Source: Ensifer adhaerens (GTDB taxonomy: Bacteria > Pseudomonadota > Alphaproteobacteria > Rhizobiales > Rhizobiaceae). From it: a stretch of 64,000 nt of DNA. The first letter of the stretch is position 1; the number at the start of each line of letters is the position of its first letter. The position numbers and the translations under genes were made by a program. This document shows positions 49,465 to 57,709 of the stretch, one piece after another. The stretch lies in the NCBI RefSeq assembly GCF_001270265.1, contig NZ_LGAP01000014.1, forward strand, positions 62,001 to 126,000. The letters are read 5' to 3'. The notes beneath the pieces were generated by a model. That model made no database searches, was not told the DNA's origin, and was given only the letters and a program-made list of their open reading frames with translations.

Positions 49465-51738
49465 ATGGTCGTGCATGACATCTCAAAAATCGTGCTGGAT
49501 GAGAACTTCGAGGCCAAGCGTTCGGTCGGCCAGGAGAGCATATCCTTCCGCGATGTTTCCGACTTCCTGCGGCGACACCTCGTTCGCATCGCGATCTGTG
49601 GCGTGATCGGGCTGGCGCTCGGCGCCTTCTACATTTTCAATACGGCACCGACCTTTACCGCGACCGTCCGTCTGGTGATCGACCCCGAGCAGGGCCGCAT
49701 CGCCTCCCAGGATGCCTCGACCGGAACGATCATCATCGAAGCGGCCGAGATCGCCAGCGAAGTCGAAATTGTCAAATCCGAGGCGATTGCCCGCGCCGTC
49801 ATCGAGCAGCTAGATCTGACCAACGATCCGGAAATCGTCGGCGGTGGCGTCTCGATCCGAGGCATGATCGGCGCGCTTTTCTCGTCAGGTGCCAAAAATA
49901 CCGAAGACAATGCGGCTGACGACGAATACCTGATGCGGCGCACCATGGCCGCCTTCCTCTCGCGCGTCACCGTCCGGCGCGTCGGTCAGTCCTACGTCCT
50001 CGAGATCGGTTATTCCTCCACCAGTCCGCAAAAGGCGGCAAAGACAGCCAATGCCATTGCCGGCGCCTATATCCGGACAGGCATGAACGAGCGATCCGAT
50101 GCTGCAAGGAGCGGCGCCAAGTGGCTGGAAAGCCGCCTGATCGAAGTCGGCGCGCAGGCGCGCGCAGCCGCAATGACCGTGGAAGAGTTCCGGGCCAAGA
50201 ACGACATCACCACGGTCGGCACCACGTCGACACTCGATCAGCAGCAGCTTTCCGAAATCAGCAGCCAGATGCTGGCTGCGCGCGCCGCGACTGCGGCTGA
50301 GTCCGCCAAGCTGATGACGCTGCAACAACTCATGTCGAGAGACACGATGGTCGCCAGCGTCAACGACAGCCTCGACAACCCGCAGATCCAGAAGCTCAAC
50401 GAAGAAATGCGCCTGGCGACAGCCAAGCTCGATAATCTCAAGACCCGATACGATAGCGGAAACCCCGCCATTGTCGCCGCCGAGGCGGATATCGCGCGGC
50501 TGGACGCCGCACTTCGCAACGAATTCCTGCGCATCGAACAGTTCTACAAGTCGAATGTCGAGATCGCCAAGACCCGGGAAAAGCTGCTGGAAAGCGAGCT
50601 TGCCAATCTGACCGCAGCGGGTGCCGGCAAGAACGTCGCCCGAGTCGAACTCTCCGAGATGGAAAGCCGCGCCACGACCTATCGTAATATGTACGAGGGT
50701 ATTCTTCAGCAGCTCATCGGCGCGATGCAAAAACAGTCTTTTCCCCTCGGCAAGGCCCGTATCGTGACGGCGGCGACTGCACCGTTGGGCAAGACCTGGC
50801 CCAAGCCTTCGACGATCATGCCGTTTTCCTTGATGTTCGGACTGGCGACCGGCCTTATGCTATCGGTGCTGCGTGATGGCCTCGACCGACGCGTCAGCTC
50901 CAGCGAGCGCCTCCGCGCCGAGCTCGGCATTACATCGCTCGGCCACGTACCGATGTTCAGAAGCAGCCCACGTCCGCATCAGCCCCCGATCGCCTCCACA
51001 ATGCTGCCGCTGCGATCGGTTTTGGACATGCCCTATTCGCGGTTCTCCGAGGCCTTGCGCGGGGTGAAGACCTCCGTCGATCCCGCCTTCCCCGCCAATG
51101 CGACTGCGGTCATCGGCGTGACCTCGGTCGGTCCCGGCGAAGGCAAGACCACGATCGCTGCCAACCTCGCCCAGCTCTACATGAACGAAGGGGCTTCGGT
51201 CCTGCTTGTGGACGCGGACTTCGTCGGCTCCCGCCTCAGCCGCGTAGCCACCGAAGACGGCGCGGGCTTCGGCATGGAGAGCCTGCGGATCCTGGGCATT
51301 CCCGGCCAATATTCCCGGCGTAGATCGAGTGAGGCGATACAGCACGTCGAGGAGTTCGACGGCAAGGCCGTGCGCTGCGTGCCGGTTCTGACGGTCGACC
51401 AGACACGCAAGGCCGCCGTCGCGCATCAACGTTACGGCCACCTGCCGGCGCTGAAATCAGAACTCGAGCTGCTGCGACAGCGCTACAAAGTGATCATCGT
51501 CGATATGTCCGGGTTCGAAGATTCCGCCGATACGCGCGTAATCTGCACCTATCTCGACGGCATCGTCGTGGTCCTCGGGCAATCCGACAAGATGACCGTC
51601 GAACGGCTCGGCGAGGCTCTTGCGACATTCGGCAAATCTCGCGTCGCGCTGCTCGGCGTCATTTCAAACAGAAGCGACGGCCCGCGCCGTACCAACATTC
51701 GCTGGGACCGAAAACAATGGCGCAAGTTCAGAAAATGA
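49465..51738 (+). CDS. exoP: Polysaccharide co-polymerase/ATPase (ExoP/Wzc type)
   Basis: Inner-membrane chain-length and export protein of 757 residues. The Wzz domain is flanked by two membrane helices (about 41-58 and 450-467), with a coiled-coil periplasmic part between them. A C-terminal cytoplasmic ATPase domain has Walker A GPGEGKTT (about 557-564) and Walker A' LLVDADF. The C-terminus is basic (RWDRKQWRKFRK) and has no tyrosine cluster, unlike many Wzc tyrosine kinases. GGGGA precedes ATG 49465. It overlaps the next gene by 4 nt (ATGA at 51735). Confidence 0.86.
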   Translation: MVVHDISKIVLDENFEAKRSVGQESISFRDVSDFLRRHLVRIAICGVIGLALGAFYIFNTAPTFTATVRLVIDPEQGRIASQDASTGTIIIEAAEIASEVEIVKSEAIARAVIEQLDLTNDPEIVGGGVSIRGMIGALFSSGAKNTEDNAADDEYLMRRTMAAFLSRVTVRRVGQSYVLEIGYSSTSPQKAAKTANAIAGAYIRTGMNERSDAARSGAKWLESRLIEVGAQARAAAMTVEEFRAKNDITTVGTTSTLDQQQLSEISSQMLAARAATAAESAKLMTLQQLMSRDTMVASVNDSLDNPQIQKLNEEMRLATAKLDNLKTRYDSGNPAIVAAEADIARLDAALRNEFLRIEQFYKSNVEIAKTREKLLESELANLTAAGAGKNVARVELSEMESRATTYRNMYEGILQQLIGAMQKQSFPLGKARIVTAATAPLGKTWPKPSTIMPFSLMFGLATGLMLSVLRDGLDRRVSSSERLRAELGITSLGHVPMFRSSPRPHQPPIASTMLPLRSVLDMPYSRFSEALRGVKTSVDPAFPANATAVIGVTSVGPGEGKTTIAANLAQLYMNEGASVLLVDADFVGSRLSRVATEDGAGFGMESLRILGIPGQYSRRRSSEAIQHVEEFDGKAVRCVPVLTVDQTRKAAVAHQRYGHLPALKSELELLRQRYKVIIVDMSGFEDSADTRVICTYLDGIVVVLGQSDKMTVERLGEALATFGKSRVALLGVISNRSDGPRRTNIRWDRKQWRKFRK

Positions 51739-52655
51739 TGCCAGCAACGGATAACCATCCCGACGTTCGTCCGGTAACGGTTGCCATCGGCATACCGAGC
51801 TGTGGGCGAAGAGACATTCTCTCCGCCGTCCTGCCCCTTATCGCCAGGCAGACCCGGCAACCGGACGAGATCTTCGTCTGCCTTTCATCGCCGGAGGACA
51901 TGGACCCGAGCTGTACGGACAGGCTCACCTGCCCCGTCACCGTGATCCTGTCCGAACGTGGCCTGTGCCGCCAGCGCAACCGGATACTGGCGGCCGTGGA
52001 TGCCGACATCATTCTGTTTCTCGACGACGATTTCCTGATGGCGCCATCCTATGTAGACGAACTCCTAGGGCTGTTTCTCAGCCAGCCTGATGTCGTCATG
52101 TGCACGGGCACTGTTATCGCCGATGGCATTATCGGACCTGGCATCTCAATCGACGACGGGCTTGAGATGATCGAGGTCGGATTGCCCCAACCTGATCAGA
52201 CGGAGACTTTCGCGCCGATTTACAGTGCCTACGGGTGCAACATGGCTGTGAGGACCGCCGCGATCCGGCGCGGCGGGTTGCGCTTTGACGAGAACCTGCC
52301 GCTCTATGGCTGGCTCGAAGATGTCGACTTTAGCCGGTTGGTCGCCAAACAAGGCCGCGTCGTTCGGTCGAGCCGATTGCTGGGTGTTCATCTTGGAACG
52401 AAGAAGGCCCGCACTCCTGGCGTCAAATTCGGTTACTCGCAGATCGCCAACCCCATCTACCTGATGCGCAAGCACACGATGAGCATCCGTCACGCCACCG
52501 TCCAGATGGGGCGAAACCTGATTGCGAACTCGGTCAAGGTCTGGAACCCGGAGCCGTGGGTCGATCGAAAGGGCCGCCTGCGCGGCAATGCACGCGCATT
52601 CCTGGATCTGTTCACCGGTCGGCTGGCGCCGCAGAACGTCGAAAGGCTCGAGTAG
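51735..52655 (+). CDS. GT2-family glycosyltransferase
   Basis: Inverting glycosyltransferase of about 306 residues with a GT-A fold: an N-terminal VTVAIGIPSCGRRDIL nucleotide-binding strand, the DxD-like FLDDDF (about 97-102) that binds the metal-nucleotide sugar, and a late GWLEDVDFSR acid/base-type motif. ATG 51735 overlaps the ExoP stop (ATGA); ATG 51717 is an in-frame alternative. The C-terminal region is basic and has no membrane segment. It is part of the plus-strand polysaccharide operon. Confidence 0.85.
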   Translation: MMPATDNHPDVRPVTVAIGIPSCGRRDILSAVLPLIARQTRQPDEIFVCLSSPEDMDPSCTDRLTCPVTVILSERGLCRQRNRILAAVDADIILFLDDDFLMAPSYVDELLGLFLSQPDVVMCTGTVIADGIIGPGISIDDGLEMIEVGLPQPDQTETFAPIYSAYGCNMAVRTAAIRRGGLRFDENLPLYGWLEDVDFSRLVAKQGRVVRSSRLLGVHLGTKKARTPGVKFGYSQIANPIYLMRKHTMSIRHATVQMGRNLIANSVKVWNPEPWVDRKGRLRGNARAFLDLFTGRLAPQNVERLE

Positions 52656-52659
52656 TGCC

Positions 52660-53967
52660 ATGATAGTTCAGCCGCCCGACCGCGTCGTCGTCATCAACGA
52701 TCGTTCCACCAGGGTCGGTGGCGCCACGAATCTCGCCATACTCTCGGCCGAACTGCTCCAGCAGCGCGGAATCTCGGTCACGTTCTTTGCCGGGGACGGC
52801 GTGCCGGCCAACAAGCCGGCGGCCGACACGATCAATCTCGATGCGGTTCCCTTGCTGGAGCGACGGCGGAGCGACGCAATGCGTCTCGGCCTTTACGATC
52901 CGCCCGTCTACGAGGCGCTCGCCGGGCTAATTGCCAGCCGGGATACGCCAACGACGATCTATCATGTTCATGGCTGGTCGAAGATCCTGTCGCCGGCAAT
53001 CTTCCGGGCGCTCGCGCCGGTGCGCGACCGCGTGGTCCTCCACGCTCACGATTATTTCCTCGCCTGCCCCAATGGCGGCTTCGTCAACTTCCAGACCCAT
53101 CGCGTCTGTCAACTGAAACCGATGTCCAGCCGTTGCTTGACGACCCAATGCGACAAACGCGGCCTGCACGAGAAGGCCTGGCGCTCAGTGCGACATATGC
53201 TGCGCGAACATCTTTTCCCGACCAAGCGGGTGGCCGCAAACATCATCGTCGTGCACGAGAGGATGCGGGGCTACTTCGAGCGCGCTGGCATGAACGGCAC
53301 CCGCATCGAGACGATCCGCAATCCTGTGCTTCCCTTCATCGACCCCGGGCTCCAGCCCTGGACCAACCGCAACTTCGTGTTCGTCGGCCGACTGGAACCC
53401 GAAAAGGGGTTCGAGGATGCAGCCAGGGCGGCACACCTTGCCAAGGTGCCGCTTCATTTCATCGGCGACGGCGCCGGTCGTGCACTTATCGAAAAGACGT
53501 TTCCAGAAGCAATCGTTCACGGCTGGAAATCCAAGGACGAGATGCGGGATATCATTCATGGCGCTCGCGCCGTCGTGGTCTCGTCGCGTGTACCGGAACC
53601 GTTCGGCCTGGCGGCCCTTGAAGCTATCTCCAGCGGCATACCGGTCATCCTGACCGATGCCGCATTGCTCGCAGACGAAATCGCTGCCCTCGGCTGCGGT
53701 GTCAAATTCCGCGTCGCCGATGTCGAGGATCTTGCCGCCACGATGCGCACCCTTGCTGCCAACGACGCACTGGTTCGGCAAATGAGCGGAAACTGCTTCA
53801 GGGAGGCGGCCGCGCTCGCGCATACGCCGGAAACCTGGGCGGACGCATTGGTCGACCTCTATGGTCGCGTGTTGCAGCGCGCCAACCGGAGCACGGTCGA
53901 TATCCGACGGCACCAACTGGTAGCCACCGCGGCTCGGGGCGATCTGCGCAGTGGAGAGGCCGGATGA
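52660..53967 (+). CDS. GT4-family glycosyltransferase
   Basis: Glycosyltransferase of 435 residues, GT-B fold. The N-terminal part has RVVVINDRSTRVGGATNLAI and a cysteine-containing middle segment (CPNGGF, CQLKPMSSRCLTTQCDKRG) typical of rhizobial EPS transferases. The C-terminal domain shows FVFVGRLEPEKGFEDAARAA, IHGARAVVVSSRVPEPFGLAALEAISSGIPVI (given by key residues E, P, F, G, E) as the EX7E donor-binding region. ATG 52660 starts 4 nt after the preceding stop. The following small frame begins inside its stop codon. Confidence 0.86.
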   Translation: MIVQPPDRVVVINDRSTRVGGATNLAILSAELLQQRGISVTFFAGDGVPANKPAADTINLDAVPLLERRRSDAMRLGLYDPPVYEALAGLIASRDTPTTIYHVHGWSKILSPAIFRALAPVRDRVVLHAHDYFLACPNGGFVNFQTHRVCQLKPMSSRCLTTQCDKRGLHEKAWRSVRHMLREHLFPTKRVAANIIVVHERMRGYFERAGMNGTRIETIRNPVLPFIDPGLQPWTNRNFVFVGRLEPEKGFEDAARAAHLAKVPLHFIGDGAGRALIEKTFPEAIVHGWKSKDEMRDIIHGARAVVVSSRVPEPFGLAALEAISSGIPVILTDAALLADEIAALGCGVKFRVADVEDLAATMRTLAANDALVRQMSGNCFREAAALAHTPETWADALVDLYGRVLQRANRSTVDIRRHQLVATAARGDLRSGEAG

Positions 53968-54185
53968 AACCGCTTCAATCAGTGTTTGAAACAAGCCGCC
54001 AGCGAAGGCGCTCCGTCTCCTCGCGATTAGGACGTTTACCCGGTGGCACAGCAATCCTGCCCGCTGCGTACCTCCATTGGACTAGGCCTTGCCCATCAGG
54101 ATCGATTGTAAATCAAGGCGCCCGCTGGCAGCCTGTTAAAGGCGAACGGTGTTTGGGGGGTGAGAGATATGCTGTCTGTTTCTGA
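53964..54185 (+). pseudogene. Short ORF coupled to the glycosyltransferase gene, possible gene remnant
   Basis: The ATG at 53964 overlaps the preceding stop as ATGA, the pattern of coupled genes in this operon. The frame runs 73 codons and ends at 54185, already inside the ExoY-like gene in a different frame. The product is basic and not like a known domain. Since the locus has no Wzy polymerase, this could be the start of a deleted gene, or merely chance. Confidence 0.25.
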
Positions 54186-54846
54186 TGGCGCTGCACATCA
54201 AAGACACACTGCGCGCGGAGCCATCGCAGCACGACGCGGCAGCAGATCCAAACGTCTGATCGACGTGACCATCTCCATCCTGGCGCTCATCTTCCTTGCG
54301 CCGGCCCTCGCGCTGATCGCAATAGCACTTGTCATCGTCGACGGCCGGCCGATCATTTTCCGGCAAGCCCGCGTCGGTGCGCAAGGGAAGATGTTCGAAT
54401 GCCTCAAGTTCCGGACCATGCGCCGCGATGCGGCGGAAAGGCTTGCCGAACTTCTGGCGTCGGACCCCGAGCGAAACAGGGAGTGGATGGAGAAACGCAA
54501 ACTCGTCGGCGATCCACGTGTGCATTGGCTCGGCAAGATCCTGCGGATGACATGCCTCGACGAATTACCGCAATTCTACAATGTGCTGCGCGGTGACATG
54601 AGCCTTGTCGGGCCTCGCCCGATCTCGCTGGAGGAAACCGAGAAATACGGCCCGAACCTGCACTACTACACAGCGCTGAAGCCGGGCATCACCGGCATGT
54701 GGCAAGTCAAAAGACGGCCGGAAACAACCTATGACGAGCGGGTTCAGTTCGACATCGACTACTACCAGTCCCGCTCGATCTACCTCGATATCGTGATCAT
54801 CGTAAAAACGGTAGGCGTCGTCCTCTTTGCAACAAACGAGATCTGA
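54169..54846 (+). CDS. exoY: Undecaprenyl-phosphate sugar-phosphate transferase (ExoY type)
   Basis: Initiating transferase of 225 residues that would load the first sugar phosphate onto the lipid carrier. Features are the single N-terminal membrane helix (about 34-57), the catalytic block ARVGAQGKMFECLKFRTM, LGKILRMTCLDELPQFYNVLRGDMSLVGPRP (about 125-155, given by its key residues D-E, N, G, P-R-P), and ITGMWQV. Start ATG 54169 has a GGGGGGTGAG site; GTG 54160 is the longer alternative. Whether the sugar is galactose or glucose cannot be said. Confidence 0.88.
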   Translation: MLSVSDGAAHQRHTARGAIAARRGSRSKRLIDVTISILALIFLAPALALIAIALVIVDGRPIIFRQARVGAQGKMFECLKFRTMRRDAAERLAELLASDPERNREWMEKRKLVGDPRVHWLGKILRMTCLDELPQFYNVLRGDMSLVGPRPISLEETEKYGPNLHYYTALKPGITGMWQVKRRPETTYDERVQFDIDYYQSRSIYLDIVIIVKTVGVVLFATNEI

Positions 54847-55287
54847 CGGGGGCGTTTACCAGATGAAAAAGATCACGGCCGCCCAAAAAACAAGGCACAG
54901 CACGACCACGGACCAGCGAATGGCCAGCTTCGTGTTCCATGAAGGCCGATTGGTCATGGCGCCCTCTTTGTCCAACGAGATCCGTCTCAACATCTATTGC
55001 GAGCTCCCCTCTCCCGCGCACGCCTCCAGTCGTTCCCTGACCGCGACCGGCCATGGAATTCAGGCGAACTGCGGGCGCCAACGTTCATGCGATAGCGCAT
55101 TCTGGCGCACAAAACGGGCTATACCCGAATCATGGCGTCAACGCATACCATACCTTAGGAGTTGCGAATTTTCAGCAAAACGGGGCAATTTCGCAAAAGC
55201 CGGCATGCAAAACCTGCCACGCCCACATGAGCCCGGTGGCTTCTCATGTTCCCGGCAACGCCACTTACTCCCAGTCGTGGTGCAGTG
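54847..55287. other. Intergenic region between exoY and the flippase gene
   Basis: This 441-nt stretch contains one short minus-strand frame for a 33-residue membrane protein (54856-54957). Longer frames drawn through it on both strands are not coding-like by composition, including one with a CxxCH motif that overlaps the flippase gene. The flippase gene's promoter may lie here. Confidence 0.45.
54856..54957 (-). CDS. 33-residue single-span membrane microprotein
   Basis: Minus-strand frame: a short polar N-terminus (MTNRPSWNTKLAIRW) then a hydrophobic helix rich in V, L, F and W ending in FFIW. An AGAGGG ribosome site lies 4-5 nt upstream of ATG 54957, and the stop is 9 nt from the end of the convergent exoY gene. 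The amphipathic start and clean hydrophobic core look like a real small membrane protein, but no homologue is known to me. Confidence 0.45.
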   Translation of the reverse strand: MTNRPSWNTKLAIRWSVVVLCLVFWAAVIFFIW

Positions 55288-56808
55288 ATGTCCAGCTGGT
55301 TCGAGACGGCACTTCCCCGGCTGCGAAGGCTATTGCCAGGTTTCCCCCGCGTATTGCGCCTACCGCATCTGATCGGCGACGGCTTCGCTGCCCTGTGCGC
55401 CAAAGTCATCTCACAGGCCGCTCAACTGTCGATCTTCATCGTTGCGGCGCACGTGCTCGCGGCAGCCGAATTCGGCTTCTTTGCCTTTGCCTCCTCCCTC
55501 GCCATCTTCGTTCTCGTCGTCGCCGAGGGCGGCTGGGGCGAGTTCGTGATGAAAGGCGGCACTGAAAAGACCGACCTCGATCAGCTTGCGACCCTGTCGA
55601 TTTTGTCCGGCCTTATCGCCACGCTCCTGGGGCTGTGTACGGCTGCAACCATGTTCATGCTGGGCCATGGCTGGAGCGCGTTGCTGATCGCCCTCTTCAG
55701 TTCCTGGTATCTGCCGGCGTCGCTGTCGACAGTTTACGACGGCATTCTCATCTCGCATGGTCGATTGCGAGGCCAATCCATCATCAGGATCGCGGCCGAG
55801 ATCATCGGGCTGCTGGTGGCGATCGGCGGGCTTTCACTGGGGTGGAACATCGTTGCGCTCATCGGCGGGCGGTTGGCGCAACAGCTGACGATCCTGGTTG
55901 CCTCGATGATCATGCTGCGATGGTTGCCGCATCTGCGCCTACACCGCTCATACGCCAAGCAGGTGCTGGAGTTCTCGCGCCATATCGTCGCCAACCGGCT
56001 CGTGGTGTTCTTTCGCTCATACGCGGGCACGCTGGTGGTCGGCAGCTTCCTAGGCCTTGCTGAAGCGGGCTACTACCGCGCGGCGGAGCGGATCGTCGCC
56101 GCCTTCTCCGAGCTCATAGGCGAACCGGCCCGGATGCTTGCCTGGATCCTCTTCGGCCGCGTCGCGGGCAAGGACAAGGGTAACGTCGACCGGGCCGCGA
56201 TCGGGGCGACGGCCACCACCTTCATGACCGTTCTGATGGCGATCTCGACACCGATCTATCTCGGCCTCGCACTGATCTCTGCAGAACTGATCGACGTCGT
56301 ACTGGGTGAGAAATGGGCACCGGCAGCGATCCTCGTCGCAATCCTCGCCGCAAAACAGACGCTTTTGATCCCGGGCTATGTGACCGAGCCGCTGCTTTCG
56401 CTGAGCGGCAACATTCACAGGATGCCGAGGGCGGTCATGCTGAACGGCGCGATTTCCGTCAGCCTGATCATTCTCCTGACCCCGTTCGGCGCGGTTGCTA
56501 CGGCGCTCGGACAATGCGTCGCCGCGCTGTTCTCGTTCAACATATCCATGCGGCTTCAATCGCGCGAGGGCGACCTTGCCTGGAACCGCGTTCTTCGCGA
56601 CTGCGGCCTGGTGGCAATCGCCGTCTGCGCCATGGCGGCCGCCGTCTTTCTGTTCGGCCGGATCGCCGAAGCGTCGTCGCTGAGGCAAATGTCGACGATC
56701 GCGCTGCAAGTGGTTGCCGGTGCGGCGATCTATGTTGCCGCGCTCGCCATTCTGCAGCGATGGAGCGACGCCCTGCGGCCGCTCTTCGCGTTCGGTCGCC
56801 ACGGATGA
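55288..56808 (+). CDS. Polysaccharide flippase (Wzx/MOP superfamily, lipopolysaccharide-biosynthesis type)
   Basis: Integral membrane protein of about 506 residues with 12-14 predicted helices, such as AQLSIFIVAAHVLAAAEFGFFAFASSLAIFV. It would flip lipid-linked repeat units across the inner membrane for the ExoP/ExoF export machinery. The start is ATG 55288 (GTG 55285 directly before it); ATG 55246 lies upstream without a good ribosome site. The next gene starts 46 nt after its stop. Confidence 0.85.
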   Translation: MSSWFETALPRLRRLLPGFPRVLRLPHLIGDGFAALCAKVISQAAQLSIFIVAAHVLAAAEFGFFAFASSLAIFVLVVAEGGWGEFVMKGGTEKTDLDQLATLSILSGLIATLLGLCTAATMFMLGHGWSALLIALFSSWYLPASLSTVYDGILISHGRLRGQSIIRIAAEIIGLLVAIGGLSLGWNIVALIGGRLAQQLTILVASMIMLRWLPHLRLHRSYAKQVLEFSRHIVANRLVVFFRSYAGTLVVGSFLGLAEAGYYRAAERIVAAFSELIGEPARMLAWILFGRVAGKDKGNVDRAAIGATATTFMTVLMAISTPIYLGLALISAELIDVVLGEKWAPAAILVAILAAKQTLLIPGYVTEPLLSLSGNIHRMPRAVMLNGAISVSLIILLTPFGAVATALGQCVAALFSFNISMRLQSREGDLAWNRVLRDCGLVAIAVCAMAAAVFLFGRIAEASSLRQMSTIALQVVAGAAIYVAALAILQRWSDALRPLFAFGRHG

Positions 56809-56854
56809 GAAACGCACGGAATAACGCAGGCGCGAAAACCACGGGAGACGCATC

Positions 56855-57676
56855 GTGCTGACCAGCGACATCAAGAACACCGCCTACCCGCTTCTGCGCA
56901 GCGCCGTGCGTAGCCTCAACCGCTCCCTGACGCCGCTGAAGGCAGCCGGCGGCCGGCTGCGATACCTCTCGCCTTTTCCACAGCGCTTCACCGGTGCCTA
57001 CTCGTCGTTCGAAGACGCCATCGCCGCTGCCCGCTCCAACGGACTTGCCGGCTATGATCATGAGGAAATCGCGCAGGTCGCCTTCGACAAGATGTGCCAG
57101 GTCGCGCCCTGGGACTATCCGGTGCTTTTCTGGATGCGGCAGGTGATGGGCGAGATCGACGGTCTCGTCGATGCCGGCGGCCATATGGGCACGAAATACA
57201 GGGCATTCCGCGACCTTCTCTCTCTCGAGGGGTCCTTCCGATGGGTTGTCTACGACCTGCCGGCCATCGTCCAAGCGGGCCGACGCAGGGCCGAGCAGGA
57301 CGAGCTCGACAATCTGCATTTCGTCGACCGTATCGGCGATGCCGGCCCTGTGCCGTTGTTTCTCGGCTCAGGGCTGCTGCAATATCTCGATATCCAGTTG
57401 TCAGACTTGCTGGGGCGGATGCCCGCCCTGCCGCGTCACCTCCTGCTCAACAAGGTAGCCCTCAGAGAGGGCGGCGCCATCGTGACGCTCGAGCGTATCG
57501 GCAAAGCGATCGTGCCTTACCAGATGCGCGACGAAGAGGCCATTCGCCGTGATGTCGAGCGGCTCGGCTACCACCTCGTCGACCGCTGGACTATCCCGTC
57601 GCTCGCGCACGTGATCGAGACACATCCCGAACTGGGGCCGAGCGAAAGCGCCGGTTTCTATTTCCGACTGCAATGA
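56855..57676 (+). CDS. Putative methyltransferase, TIGR04325 family
   Basis: A 273-residue protein of the TIGR04325 family, often found in surface-polysaccharide loci and annotated as putative SAM-dependent methyltransferase. Visible elements are the N-terminal SFEDAIAAARSNGLAGYDH block, the glycine-rich IDGLVDAGGHMGTKYRAFRD (SAM-like site, about 101-120) and ESAGFYFRLQ at the C-terminus. The start is the GTG at 56855 with GGGAGA 7 nt before it. It likely modifies a sugar of the exopolysaccharide, inferred from location. The convergent GMC gene ends 33 nt downstream. Confidence 0.8.
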   Translation: MLTSDIKNTAYPLLRSAVRSLNRSLTPLKAAGGRLRYLSPFPQRFTGAYSSFEDAIAAARSNGLAGYDHEEIAQVAFDKMCQVAPWDYPVLFWMRQVMGEIDGLVDAGGHMGTKYRAFRDLLSLEGSFRWVVYDLPAIVQAGRRRAEQDELDNLHFVDRIGDAGPVPLFLGSGLLQYLDIQLSDLLGRMPALPRHLLLNKVALREGGAIVTLERIGKAIVPYQMRDEEAIRRDVERLGYHLVDRWTIPSLAHVIETHPELGPSESAGFYFRLQ

Positions 57677-57709
57677 CGACCAGACGCTAATAGCGGAAGG
57701 GGGCCGGCA

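Noticed and set aside
55053-55565. Plus-strand frame with CKTCHAH, resembling a heme-binding CxxCH
   Set aside because: It is only one motif, the frame runs into the flippase gene in another frame, and no signal peptide or other cytochrome feature is present.
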